NCBI RefSeq assembly: GCF_048771995.1
Contig: NC_133034.1
Coordinates: forward strand, 1,736,001-1,800,000
DNA from: Taeniopygia guttata
Taxonomy: Eukaryota; Chordata; Aves; Passeriformes; Estrildidae
Direction of reading: 5' to 3'
DNA: 64,000 nt
Made by a program: the position numbers and the translations under genes. The notes below the pieces were generated by a model. It did no database searches, was not told the DNA's origin, and saw only the letters and a list, made by a program, of their open reading frames with translations. This document shows positions 34,331 to 46,976 of the stretch, piece after piece; position 1 is the first letter of the stretch, and each line of letters begins with the position of its first letter.

Positions 34331-37300
34331 CTTTCCAGAGGGTCAGCCCCAGCCTGCCCAGGGATATGGAGTCATTCCTCCTCAGCGGAAGGAATCACAG
34401 GCACTGACTTTCCTGCAGCTCTCTGGATGCTCCTTCTTGAAGAGTGACATTTGAGGGACACAGCAGTGTTGAGGGGAAGAGCACACCATGAGTGTCAGCT
34501 CATATGCAGACATGGCTGTAAAAGGGGAGGAGATGAGCAGCACTGGAAAATTACTTTGTGCCACCATGATCTGCAGGGGCTGCAGTTGATGGTGGGGACT
34601 AAAAACTGCCAGTGTCAGAAGGAGATGGAACTCAGGCTGTGGAGTTCCTGCTGATTTGGAGGTGGTGGTCTAGCAAAGAGCCCCAAAGAGGGTGTAAGCC
34701 AGGAGCATGAGGTGGCTGGGGAGAACACCATGGATGGGGGACAGGGATGGATACAGGCTGGCCAAACTGTCTGGATTGATGAGCTCCACCACTGGAAGGA
34801 GCCAGAGAACACAGAGACATGGGGCAGGGGACCTCTGGGATGGTGGCAGCCAAGCAGCACTGGGGGAAGGTCAGGCTGTGACAGTGGCACCTGCCTGCAG
34901 CAGTGTCTAGCCTGGACAGAAGGATTCAGTCCCCATGGAAGACAGGAGAAGGCTACTCAGGCTGGGTCTGCCTGAGCATCTGGCATTTTTTACCTCTCTT
35001 CTACCAAATCTCAATGCTGGAAGATGCTGAACTGGTACAGATTACATCTGTTTCTGTTTGCTAAAATACAGTATACGCAGCAGGGCTAAACAAAGTGGGT
35101 TGTGGTGTGAAACAGGGATAACTCCTACACGGGATGCTGCAAACCTTCACAATCCAGCCTGGGCAACCTTCAAAGATACCACCTTCCCCATGACAGCAAG
35201 GCAAAAATACTCTTAAACTTGGTTTGGGTTTTTTTCCCCTTCCCCTCTCTCAGTCATGAACATCTCTTTCCTATATAATCAGTTTGAAAGGTCACTTTGT
35301 TATGGAATCCTTTGGGTTTGGAAGGTCTTCATCCTCATTAATATTCCAAATTCAAAGCTTAATTTATTTACACTTTACATTCATATAGCCAAGAAGGAGG
35401 AAAACAAAGATGGGCTAAGGATGGCAGTGTTTGCACAGCCAGCCAAGCTTTATTCAGGGTGGGCTGCAGCAATACCCACCTGTATCATGCTGTACAAATA
35501 CATCTCACAGCTTTTGAATTATTTTATGTATGACCAGGCCATAATGGACCAAATCCTCAGTGCTCTTCAGGCTGCACTCCAGCCTATCCAGACTGGTGAT
35601 GATGCTAAAGACTCACATTATTGATTTCCTGAGATTAAAACCTCCCTTTTGCTCTCTCTCTCTCCTTCTCTAAGAATAATTTTGTTTCTGAGTGCACTGT
35701 GTTTGAGTGAAGACATCTAAATCTTCAAGAGCTCCATCAGCTCTTTTTCATCACTCTCCCTCAACCACAAAACAATAAAAATTTTTTTTAAAAAAAGGGG
35801 ATTGCTAATGGAAAGCAACACAGAGTGGAAGTAGGTCTGGTAATTGTAACCCATGATCTGATCTTGTCTAGTCCCAGGAGAGCAAATCAATTTATCCTTG
35901 GCTTTCACCAGAAGTCTGTAATTTGCCTGTAGTTATCCTCCCCATTTCTGCATTTGGACAGAGGCACTTTCAGCCTGGAGAAGCATCACTCCTGCAATGT
36001 AGTGCTTATGAGTACTTAGGAGTGTTAGAGGCTTTTGCTTATACTTTTGGGCTTTGCCTGTAGACCTGTTTTGCTCTCAGTCTCCTGGGCATTACTAGCA
36101 CAGACTAGGCTGAAATGTGTGGATGATGCTTTCCTGAAATAAAAGTGCTCTTAAAACTCACTGGATTCATCACCCTTCTTCCTCCTGCTTATTTTTCCAC
36201 TTGCCTTCTAAACCCCATTCCATTTGGTTTTTCATAAATGTGGATGAGAACAAGCAATTTAGCTCAGAGGTTTTTAAACTGGGAAACTTTTGCTGCAGGA
36301 GGCAGGAAAGCCATCAGAGGGTACGGGGAGGGAGAGTACTCCATAAACATCCACTTTTCAGAAGGAAAATTAATTACCCCATCATTTAAGAACTAGAAAT
36401 AACTTGGCAAAGGAGAGGTGATAAATTAGATTCAAGTTGGTCTCACCTCATTTGGAAAGGTGATGATGAGTCTGTACCAAAAATTCCCTGTTACATCAGA
36501 CTTGTGTCCGTTTCCTGAAACTGAAAGCAAATTTAGAAATACAGTTTAATAATAAGTTTAATAAATGGAAATTTAGGAAGAGTGATTTTGACAAGATCTG
36601 TCAATAGCACCAAAGCACTGGGGACAGAGGGCAACCAGCTAATGATGACAAATGGGTTTTGCCTTCCTGTGCAAGTTACAGAGCATCAGCATAATAACAT
36701 TGTGCCATTGGGGTGACAGGGCTGAAAGCAGTGACACCACCCTGATCCTGCTGGGTGCTGTGAGGCACAAATCTGCCCCTGCAGTTGTAGAAAATATAAT
36801 GTGTCAGTGATGGGATGGAGTGACAACCTTTGCAGGGCTGCCTCGTGGAGTAAAACATGTTGGTCATGTTTGCTTTGCTTTTCAGGCTAGGGAGGCATAT
36901 AAGCATATCTATTAATATCTATTAAAATATCTATCTTAACCTTTCCCCTTTGCAGGGCTGTGCTGACACACTGCTCAGGGAATAAAACAAGAGCAAAGAA
37001 GGTGGACTTGGCTGAAGAGCACGTTTGTGAGAGGTGCATATTTCTCACTTGCACAGACAGAAAGCAGGGAAAACGTGGTTTGGTGAGGTCAGCTCCAGCC
37101 TCTGACACTGGAATTTAATTTTGAGCTTGATAATCTTGGCTTTCAGGGTCTCACAGTTAAAACACTTGTGAAATAGTGCATCCACGGAGAGCACTGATTT
37201 ACACCAAGGCATTTTCACTCTTATTTAATCACTCTGTTATCCAACCACTCGTGAAAGGTAAGAAATGGGCATAGGGTGACATTTCCACCCCCCTGGCCTC

Positions 37301-38175
37301 ATGCCACACGCACCCTTTTGCCCAGAACCCTGACAACACCGACAGCTCTGCCAGCAAATGCAGGCTCCTCCTGAGCCTCCCACTTCCAGACCTCCCTGTT
37401 GTCTAGGAAAACAAAATACCAAAATTTGGATGGGGAAATTGGCCCAACAATACCCCATGTGATGGCAGTGACTGCTCCCCTTCCCAGCAGTAAGTGAGCA
37501 GCGGCTGTGCAGAACAGTGAGCTCATCAGGGAGCACGTGAGGAAGGAAAACTAGAACCCCATAAAGGTGTGCTGCATCCCATTTCACTGCCAGGTTCATT
37601 TGGTGGCTGGCTCTGTGTCTGCTCTGTTCCAGTACTTTTCTCCTGTGGGATAGCCTTTATTACCACAGCCTTTATTACTCAGCAAGGCAGCAAATTTCCC
37701 CACAGCCCCTTTGTGCAAATATCTGCCCACAGTGCAGATTCTGATCTTGTCAAAATCACTGATACAGCCCCTGAGCCTGCACATAAACAACAACCCTGCT
37801 CCTTCTCATGTCTGTTTAGGGCAGGGCTTTCCTTGGTGCTCGTCAGGGACACCTAAACCTGCCCAAGCTTTGTGGCTGCAATAGTGACAGCAGCCCCTTT
37901 ACCCTTATCTGGGTCCCTGCCCTTTACCTCTCCCTAGCTTCAACAGTTTAAATACTTTTATTGCTTTAAAATACTAATTTATTGCTGTATCAGTTGTTTT
38001 GGAGAAGAAAAGACCTCCTGTGGGAGGTTGGTCCTCAAGAGGCAACACAGGTATCTCCTGACCTGCTTGTCCAGCAGAACACTGAAGCACAGGGATGGGA
38101 CCAACACGCTCAGCTGCTTCCAGAGCCCCGGGATGGGTTAAAGCACTGAGCCCCTATCATTTCCACCGCTTTTTA
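34331..38175. other. Intergenic, nothing recognised
   Basis: About 3.8 kb without a supported exon. It includes a short CT-rich run at 35652-35675 and an A/T homopolymer patch near 35774-35798. Confidence 0.45.
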
Positions 38176-38700
38176 ATAAAGGAATGGGACCAGCATCAGG
38201 CTAAGAATGATTTATTGCTCAGATAAATATCGGTCTCAGAAGCTGTGAAATTTTAGAGGAGCAAGCAGTTGGCCATAGCTCGAAGTAGTCACAAGTTCTT
38301 ACAAGACAATATAGAACTTTCTAGTCCAAGGGACAGTTATTTTGCTTTTCTAACCTATCACCTTTACTCACTTCTATTGCACTGTGGATACTGTTACCCA
38401 ATGGGCTCCTATCTCACATATACACAAATGCTTTATTATAAAATCTAAACTCTTACACTATACAACTGCAGTACCACACTATAAACCCTTCACCATCTTA
38501 TCAATGCAGTTTCTCACTTATTTAAGGCATATCTTACTTACAACTATAGAAACATAAATTTATTATTTTTCTACTTAATATCTGTGCACTTTATTTTACA
38601 TCAGTCCAACCTTCTTTCAAAGCTGCAGATCAAACCCTCCTGTGTCTGTGGCAGTTTCTATCTTTTCATTTACTGCAAGCCCTTCTCACAGCTGTGTTCT
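38176..38700 (-). mobile_element. Solo LTR-like fossil, family B, copy 1
   Basis: The minus strand matches the plus-strand element at about 61.2-61.7 kb over its length, for example 'tgtgtatatgtgagatagg', 'agcccattgg', 'gctatggccaactgcttgc' and 'atttatctg.gcaataaatc'. AATAAA (38211-38216 on the complement) lies near the 3' end. No internal region adjoins it. Ends are approximate; clearly diverged from its partner, so old. Confidence 0.7.
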
Positions 38701-38962
38701 GGTCCCTCTCACACTAACATAAACCCTCAGTGACAATTTATCAGCCAGACAGATGTAGATCCTTAAACAGAAATACCCAGGACCTGTAAATCCAAGCAAA
38801 ACCACGTCCTCCCAGGGAAAGAAACAGTGCGCAAGGAAGAAATTATTTGCTCACCGTACTTACGTGTTTGATTAAACCAGTCATGGTTCTTCCTTTCTCT
38901 TCCATTCAGTTACATCAATTTCACCGTAAGCCTTTTATCTCAGGAAATCTCTGCTTGATTTG

Positions 38963-40346
38963 TGTCATGGTTTGACACTGGCACAATGCCAGCACCCCCA
39001 TGAAAAGGCAACCTCTCAATTGAATGCTGTGAAATGCAATCAGGAACAGAGCAGAGCAGGCCCAAGCTTAAAAACAAAGGAGAAACTTTATTAAACTACT
39101 ACTACCATGAGAGGAAAAAAGAAAGAAATAAAAACACACACTAAAACCAAAATTAAAACCTTCCAAAACATTTCTCCTTCCCCCCCCAATTCCAACACAA
39201 AACCACAATGAGACACAACTTAGACCCCCAATCAGGTTTCCACCCTTCAGAGGATCAATACTCAATCCGTGGAGGGACAGAGGAGTCTCTCCTGTGCCAC
39301 AGACCCCCCAAGAAACACAGCTGCCACTTCTTGTGTTTCCATGTCACACATGGCACCGCCAGGAGAAAATCTGCCAGTGTGACACTCTCCTCTCCATGTC
39401 ACAGTGCCCTCACCACCAATGCATGGATGGACGGACTGTTCTTAGGATTTTTCTTTTCAAGGATGCTTTGCCAAGAGGGAAAAAACAACAGTTCAGTTTT
39501 TCATTTTTTTGGGACTGCAGTCTCCCCCATTTCCCCCTGTGGCCGAGGGTCCAAGAACAGAGATCTTCTCTTCTTCTTTGAAAAGAGGGGGCACCACTAC
39601 AAACCTCCCCAACTTTTCTCTGTTCGCTCCACGTCTCGTCTTTTTCTTCAGCTGTTGAAGCAGGTCTCTTAGTTCACCACGCATCCTCCTAAAATACAGT
39701 CTCTCTTGGAGGAGAAAGTGGTTCAGTCTATGGCTACCAAGAAAAAGTCCAGCCAAAAGCCACTCCATCATCTCCTCCCACCCAGAATTTCTCCTTCTAA
39801 CATCCCAGGTCCCAGGCTGTCTCTCTTCTTCTCTTTCAAACCGAGGAGAAGTAAAATTTCACAAAGCTTTCATTTCTCAAGGAAAGGTTAGAAGTCCCGA
39901 CTCCCTGGATGGCTCTGGGCCCGGATCTCCGGCTCCCAGGGCTGGACACCTTCCTTCGACCCCCCTGCTCTTCTCCTTCCCCATGGTGTACTGCTGGGCT
40001 CTGGGACTCTGGGGGGAACGCAGACATCCCAGATTTCTCCACCCTTCCATCTGCAGGGGGCCAGCCCAGTTCCAGTCCCCTGCACCCTTTGGCCTTACCT
40101 CAGTCAGGCCGTGGGGCTTCCCCTCTCCCACCCAGCCACGGGCCGGGCAGGGGAGAGGCTGCACTGCACCCTGACCAGAACCAGAGAGAGAGAGTTCCCC
40201 TGGGAATTCTGCTTTTAACCCCTCTGTGTTCTCAGAGGCGTGTCCACCTTCAATTGGTCACCGCAAGTGCCAATATCCAACCCAATCACTGACTGGCTTG
40301 ACCCTCTTCCTTCCAAGAAAATTCCATTCCGTGTCAAACCATGACA
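38963..40346 (-). mobile_element. Complete-looking solo LTR with target-site duplication
   Basis: A 1384-bp element with perfect 16-bp inverted termini (TGTCATGGTTTGACAC / GTGTCAAACCATGACA). It is flanked by an exact 5-bp direct repeat, ATTTG, at 38958-38962 and 40347-40351. On the minus strand AATAAA lies at 39092-39087, about 125 bp before the 3' end, as in an LTR. A 5-bp duplication fits an ERVL-type or similar family. No internal viral sequence is present, so it is a solo LTR left by recombination. Clean ends suggest a relatively young insertion. The 5-bp-TSD DNA transposon alternative is less likely given the polyadenylation-signal layout. Confidence 0.85.
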
Positions 40347-40351
40347 ATTTG

Positions 40352-43083
40352 CTTTCCTGATTGCAGATCCCTGTGTTGCTTCTCCTCTAAACTGAGATAA
40401 CCTCCATTTTGCTAACAGCAAATTTGCAGCTGCTCTGCCAGGACTTAATACTATTTTTTCACCCTGCTGGATGCTATAACACCCTAGGTGACCAGAAGGT
40501 TATGGTCAGAGAAAAATGGTGTTTGAACTAGGTGTCTAAAGGTCATTTTTAAACTTTGTTGTATCATTTCCAGATAAGACAGTTCGGAAGTGGAAGAGTT
40601 TGCACTCCAAAATTCAGATTAGCCCCACATTGTGTGGGCAGATCTTCATGACAGTGATATTTCCTCTTGACATTTGAGCACTTGCAGCTCTCACAGCCTC
40701 AAGCCTCCAACCAGGGAAAGATCCCATCCCTGGGAGGGAGGCAGGCCCCTGTTCCAGGGCATGAGCACCTCAAGTCCTAAACATGTCCAGGCTGCTTTTA
40801 GGTGTTCCAGCTACATAGTAAAAGTAATTCCTGCCTGAAACAACTTCTGAATACACTGGCATCACCAAGGTAAGTCAAAACACAGCCCAAGCAGCCCCTT
40901 GTGAGCCAGGCTGTGTCTGCTGGGCTGGGTCCCTGCTGAACCTCAGCTTTGGTACCTTCAGTTAAAGTGCTTTCCTGACACCACTGCTAAATTTGGCTGG
41001 GAAAATTGATGCTGAAATTATTTTTAATGCAGCCAAAGAGAGGAAATGGGTTCATTTGTGGTGTTAAGGTCTGCCTGGCAGATGGCCCTTCAGTACCACA
41101 AGAATCAGGTGTGAATAATACCAAGCTGTGGAATAATTCAGGCTTATATTCTGACCATTTGAGCTGGTTATTTAGAGAGCAAAGGTGACATCTCAAATTC
41201 AGGCTGCTCTGGTGGCAGCAGGACCCACGATGCAGGAGGGACCTGGGACTGGGACATCATTTACACAGAGCTGCTGGAGGACATTTTAAATACTTGCAGC
41301 TGGACAAAACAAACAGTAGGTCTAGAATTATTCTCATTATTCTCACTGGCTGTGAGCAGCCCAGTGCCCCCAGACACCCTGACTGCTCATCCCCTACCTC
41401 ATGGCCTTTGCTGTGGCACTCGTGCACCCTTCAAGGGGACAGGGGCAGCTGACACCAGGCTCAGCTTTTTCACCTGGGTTTTGCAGCCAGGAGTGCAGAG
41501 AGGTGAGTGCGGGTCTGCTAACCTACTAAATGGTCTTGTGTAGCTGGCAGCTGGGAGGGTTTTTAGGGAGTCACTCCACAGGCAGTGCATAAGCTCTATC
41601 CTGCCAGGAGCCAGCTGTGCTCTCTCTGATGGCCGAGAGACTCCCCCGGTATTTGCCCTTGAACAGTTCTGAAAAAAAAAATTTAAAAAAATTTTGGGAA
41701 TGTCCGTTAACGTGCAAAGCACAGGGACCTCTCTGGCTTTTAGCACATCCCAAGAGCCTTAATAGGCCTTGAAAAAAGAGATGAGAAAAAGTCATTAAAC
41801 TTTCTTCTTGTTTCCATAGCTTATTATCTACCTTCTTTGACAGCCTCTTTTGTGATTCAGCATAGGGCACACAGTGCTTATATGCTTATGCCTCACAGCT
41901 CCTTTGTCTTGCTGCGACAGGAAAGGGATCCTGAGGATGTCCTGCTGTGAGAAATGCATCCTAAGAATTGGTTACTGACACATTTGTTCAGAATTGTTGT
42001 TGTCTCAAAGTTTAAAAGAGTTAAATATTATTTTCTCTTTTGTTTGTATGTTTGTTTGTTTGTTTGTTTGTTTTGTTTCTCTTTTCTGCTGTGAGCAGAG
42101 ACTCTGCTTCATAACATCTGTATAGCCTTTGAGCTCTGCTCCAGGAGCTTTACCTGCCTTGCACCCACCTGCCTGGGCCACAGGGAGAGGGAAGAGGCCA
42201 GTGACAACTCCAAGTAGCCAAAGCCCTTCCCTTATTGCTCTGGAGATCTTTGCACAGGAAACAGCCTGTTTCTGTACCAGGCTGTCTTTCACATAGACAT
42301 TACTGACTTCAACATTCCAAGCAAAAAGTTTATTTTGCTTTTTCTTTGCCGTTTTGGTGTCTATATATCCCCCAGTGCTAGATAAAAAAATTTTTTTTAC
42401 AGTTTGATGTCCATTATATTTAATTTCCAGGTTCCCTGAGACACACATTCCTCCCCAGAGCTCCCCCCTGGCGTGGAGGACCATGTTACCACTCAGGTCT
42501 CCTGGCTCCACAAGGACCACAGTGCTGTGCTCACCAGTTCCACACACCCCATCTTTTGGGGAGGCTGAAAGGCTGGAGAGGAGCACAGACCACAGGTCTG
42601 CACTAATAAACACCACAAGAATAACAGAGATATGTCAAGCCCTGTGTCAGCAGCATGATCCAGGCTGGGAGACCCAAGCCTGCCGCTCAGGGCCACTACA
42701 ACTCTGAGACACTCTGGGGCTTACAGCCCTAAAAGAACATGATGATTTATAAAGATCTCTATTTTTTTTTTTTTTAAATAAGAATCTTTAAGAAATAAAA
42801 AGCACAACCCCAAAACTTGAAACAATAATTCCACCGATTTCTGAGAGCAACAAGAGGAGCTGGCAGTGAGAAGCAGAGCTGTCATATCATTCGGACAGAT
42901 AACCCAAGCCTATTTTAAATCAAAACCAACCAGAGTATTGCTTCTACTGCATTTCCCAGTCTTTGTCCTGCAACATTTAATTCTCTGTGATTAATTACAC
43001 CCTGATTTACTGAGATCAGAATAGATGGGACCAGAGAGAGCCATGTACAAAATAATAATCGTTATTTACATAAGCCTCTTAGC
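40352..43083. other. Intergenic, no recognised gene
   Basis: Contains a (TTTG)n run at about 42041-42078 and A/T homopolymer stretches near 41670-41695 and 42762-42776. A 203-codon minus frame at 42005-42616 partly encodes the TTTG run and has no recognised motif. Confidence 0.45.
42041..42078 (+). repeat. (TTTG)n tetranucleotide microsatellite
   Basis: About nine TTTG units with one TATG variant and a TTTTG end. Confidence 0.85.
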
Positions 43084-44126
43084 CGTGTGCCCGCGGTTCT
43101 CGGACACCACCTGCCCGCGGTTCTCGGGCATCATGTGCCCGCGGTTCACAGACACCGTGTGCCCGCGGTTCACAGACACCGTGTGCCCGCGGTCCTCAGA
43201 CACGTTTGCCCGCGGTTCTCGGACACCGTGTGCCCGCGGTTCACAGACACCGTGTGCCCGCGGTTCTCAGACACCGTGTGCCCGCGGTTCTCGGACACCG
43301 TGTGCCCGCGGTTCTCAGACACGTTTGCCCGCGGTTCTCGGACACCGTGTGCCCGCGGTTCTCGGACACCGTGTGCCCGCGGTTCTCGGACACCGTGTGC
43401 CCGCGGTTCTGGGACACCGTGTGCCCGCGGTTCTGGGACACTGTGTGCCCGCGGTTCTCGGACACCGTGTGCCCGCGGTTCTCGGACACCGTGTGCCCGC
43501 GGTTCTCGGACACGTGTGCCCGCGGTTCTCAGACATGTGTGCCCGCGGTTCTCAGACACCGTGTGCCCGCGGTTCTCGGACACGTGTGCCCACGGTTCTC
43601 CAGCACCATGTGCCCGCGGTTCTCGGGCACCGTGTGCCCGCGGTTCTCAGACACCGTGTGCCCGCGGCTCTCGGACATCGTGTGCCCGCGGTTCTTGGGC
43701 ACCGTGTGCCCGCGGCTCTCAGACACCGTGTGCCCGCGGTTCTCGGACACCGTGTGCCCGCGGTTCTCAGACACCGTGTGCCCGCGGTTCTCCGACACCG
43801 TGTGCCCGCGGTTCTCGGACACCGTGTGCCCGCGGTTCTCAGACACCGTGTGCCCGCGGTTCTCCGACACCGTGTGCCCGCGGTTCTTGCACACCGTCTG
43901 CCCGCGGTTCTCCAGCATCGTGTGCCCGCGGTTCTCCTGCACCGTGTGCCCGCGGTTCTCAGACACCGTGTGCCCGCGGTTCTCGGACACCGTGTGCCCG
44001 CGGTTCTCGGACACCGTGTGCCCGCGGTTCTCGGACACCGTGTGCCCGCGGTTCTCAGACACCGTGTGCCCGCGGCTCTCAGGCACTGTGTGCCCGCGGT
44101 TCTCGGACACCGTGTGCCCGTGGTTC
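43084..44126 (+). repeat. CpG-dense 24-bp minisatellite, about 43 copies
   Basis: The unit is close to 'cgtgtgcccgcggttctcgg' plus 'acac'. Each unit carries an almost invariant CCGCGG core and up to four CpGs. Variants affect mainly the tail (ctcggacac, ctcagacac, ctgggacac, ctccagcac). A few units near 43205, 43325 and 43515 are a base shorter, so the plus-strand frames swap. Because 24 is eight codons, several frames on both strands stay open (CPRFSDTV, VPAVLGHR, ARGSRTPC; RGHTVSEN on minus). These are products of the period, not genes. Confidence 0.97.
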
Positions 44127-44519
44127 GGTTCCGAGCGCTCAGCCGAGCCATTGCTCCAGCAGCTTGAAAAACCACCAGGGAGCCGAGCCTCATCCTGCTC
44201 GGAGCGGCCCTGTGCCATCTTGTGGCTGTTGCTAAAATCGAGGAAGACGTAACGAAATCGCTTCTGACTCCACATTGGGGTTTAGGCAATTCCTATCCTT
44301 TCTTTCAGAGGAGAAACCAGTTTCACCAGCAGTTGTGCAGTTCCAGCCAAGTTCCCAAATGATCAAGGAGACAGACGTGCTGCACCGTAGCACCTTTTCC
44401 CCAAATGAGTTGGCAAGCCCTTTTGTCACAGGATTTTCCAGGTGATCAAACCAATTTTGCATTATCAAAACGACTTCTTGACACATTTTCAGTAAATGGT
44501 CTGAAACATCCCACAGTAT

Positions 44520-44650
44520 TCTCCTGGGAAAACTGGCAGCCCAGGCACATTCTTCGCTGCATTAAGAAGTACCTGAATGTATGCACCTCAAATCCTGTGT
44601 TCAGTTCTGGGCATGAAAGACATTGAAGGGCAAGTCCAGAGGAGGGCTGT
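44520..44650 (+). mobile_element. Old CR1-like LINE fragment
   Basis: The segment from 'ctgcattaagaagtacctg' through 'cctgtgttcagttctgggc' to 'gtccagaggagggc' resembles the CR1 coding and 3' region in sense orientation. Short and diverged. Confidence 0.55.
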
Positions 44651-45194
44651 TTCTCCATCCTTATTTTTTATCTAAAGTGCAGTTTCAGGTGACTGACCTC
44701 TTGAGCTACATGCCCAGTTACATTCTTAGTCTTCAGAAATGCTGATAAATAATTGCATCATGGTGGACCCTGTCCATCCCCTTAGCAGCCCAGAGGGAAG
44801 GCAAGAAGCAGCCAGTTTTCCCAAAGTGCAGGGGTTTTGTTTAAAAAAAAAACAAACAAACTTGAAGGTTATTACAAGCAGAGATACTCAGAAGTGCCAA
44901 CTGATAAAAAGAGGAAAAAAAAAAAAACAAAAAAACAAAAAGAGGGGGAATACCAGGCTTCACACTCCTTTTCAGTACTAATTGCTCGTAGCAGCCAAGC
45001 TCGGGCTGAGCCTGGGGAGGGGACACCCGGCACGCCAGGAGCTCAGGGCTGGGGGGAAACTTTCCCAACTTCAGCGGTTGTTTTGCTGGAAAAAGCCCAG
45101 GCAACGTTAAGTGTGAGTCCTCATTCAGGCTCCACAGCGTGTTTCCAGCGGCTGAGGAAGAGCTCCACAAACTTTAAAGGATAAAAACGGGGAT

Positions 45195-45305
45195 AGAATC
45201 AGCCTCGTTTAGGTTAGAAAAGACCTTTAAGCTCACCGAGTTCAATTTCTGCCGCAGCACTGCCAGGCCCACCACTGAACCCTGTCCCTGAGTGTCGCAT
45301 TCAGC
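45195..45305 (-). mobile_element. CR1-type 3' end fragment (antisense)
   Basis: Carries the avian repeat signature 'aggttagaaaagaccttta', 'ctcaccgagttcaa' and 'cactgccaggcccaccactg', the antisense of a CR1 3' end. It lies just upstream of the 25-bp minisatellite. Confidence 0.75.
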
Positions 45306-45408
45306 GCGGGCAGCCCTGATCCCTCACAGCCGCGATTGCTTGGAAATCTGGTGGCTGCCAGCCCTGACCTCAGATGCCACCGGGCAGGACAGGCCGGCTG
45401 AAAAGAGC

Positions 45409-45960
45409 AGCCCTGTGCACCTCCCCTTTATCCAGCCCTGTGCACCTCCCCTTTATTCAGCCCTGGGCACCTCTCCTTTATCCAGCCCTGGGCACCTCTC
45501 CTTTGCCCATCCCTGGGCACCTCTCATTTATCCAGCCCTGTGCACCTCTCCTTTGCCCAGCCCTGTGCACCTCCCCTTTATCCAGCCCTGTGCACCTTCC
45601 CTTTATCCAGCCCTGTGCACCTCTCCTTTGCCCAGCCCTGTGCACCTCTCATTTATCCAGCCCTGTGCACATCTCCTTTGCCCAGCCCTGTGCACCTCTC
45701 CTTTATCCAGCCCCGGGCACCTCTCCTTTATTCAGCCCTGTGCACCTCCCCTTTATCTAGCCCTGTGCACCTCTCCTTTATCCAGCCCTGTGCACCTCTC
45801 CTTTGCCCATCCCTGGGCACCTCTCCTTTGCCCATCCCTGTGCACCTCTCCTTTCCCAGCCCTGGGCACCTCTCCTTTCCCAGCCCTGGGCACCTCTCCT
45901 TTCCCAGCCCTGGGCACATCTCCTTTATCCAGCCCTGTGCACCTCTCCTTTGCCCATCCC
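45409..45960 (+). repeat. 25-bp minisatellite, about 22 copies
   Basis: The unit is close to 'agccctgtgcacctctcc' plus 'tttatcc'. Two interchangeable tails (tttatcc and tttgccc) and two heads (ctgtgcac and ctgggcac) mix along the array, with a few shorter units near 45855-45915. Period 25 rotates through the frames, giving a mixed SPVHLSFIQPCAPLLCPALC-like peptide in all three plus frames. Not coding. Confidence 0.96.
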
Positions 45961-46926
45961 TGCCCTCCGTGCCCGCCGGGCACACGGAGGGAGAGCCCCG
46001 CGCAGCACTGGGGGCTGTGGGGGCGGCAGGTACAATGGATATCGTGATATACATGACAATAGCTCACGTTTTCAACCTTCCTAGTGCTGACAGTGTCTCC
46101 CAGCCTGCTGTACCACTGCAGACACTGACACACATCGCTGGGGCTCTCCCCTAGCCAGCATTCACATGGAGCAGAGGCTTTACCAGCACAGCATCCCTCT
46201 GCCCATCAGAACAAACCTGAACCTCCCCAGGAACACAGCTTAGCCTGGCATCGAGGCTTCACACAGCCACTTAGGGACACTGACTCTGCTTATGCACACT
46301 CCAAAGAGATATTTGCAGCAGCTCTTTGCTGCCATCTCTTTCCTTCATGAAGTTATACAGGGTAAAAAGCCAAATTTGTGCATGTAAAACCATTACTTGG
46401 CAAGGAAAGTTCAGCAGGAGTGTGTCAGCATCCAGCAACATCCCCTTGTAGCTGCCGGCATCTCTTCCACAATGCAGCCCTGGAGGTGTGTGTGGAGGGA
46501 AATTCCAAACTCTTGTATCAGCTTCAGAAATTACCTCTCCCCAGCATTTCTGCATGCAAAAGAAGCCTTTGATTTGCTGCTGGTGGTTTTGTTGTCCCAC
46601 TGGTGTCTGCTGGCAGTACCCCAATTGCAGGAGACCCATCACTGTCTCTGCAAAGGCCCACGAGCTGCCTGTCCCCCCAAGGGGGGCACTTGCTGACACA
46701 GGGGCTTCAGAACACGGGTTAAATCTACAGCTCTTCATTATGCACAGCATGAAATCTGTATGGAAACAATGTGGGGCTGCACTTCCCCAAGAAGGGCTCA
46801 GGAGGCTGCACTTCAGAGCTGGCAGAGGAGCACCACACTTTGGGCAAATCTAGATATTAATCTCAAATTGTACAGGTGCAGCAAGAACCAAATCTGATGG
46901 AGAAGCCAGGATTTTGCTGCAGGTCA

Positions 46927-46976
<50 letters not shown>

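Noticed and set aside
42005-42616. 203-codon minus frame
   Set aside because: Its end encodes the TTTG microsatellite (Lys/Gln/Thr/Asn run) and the rest has no recognisable motif.
43025-44289. Frames of 248-382 codons on both strands around the 24-bp array
   Set aside because: Several frames on both strands are open at once, as expected for a stop-free unit with a period divisible by three.
45292-46154. Pro/Leu/Ser-rich frames of 200-250 codons
   Set aside because: Produced by the 25-bp minisatellite rotating through frames.
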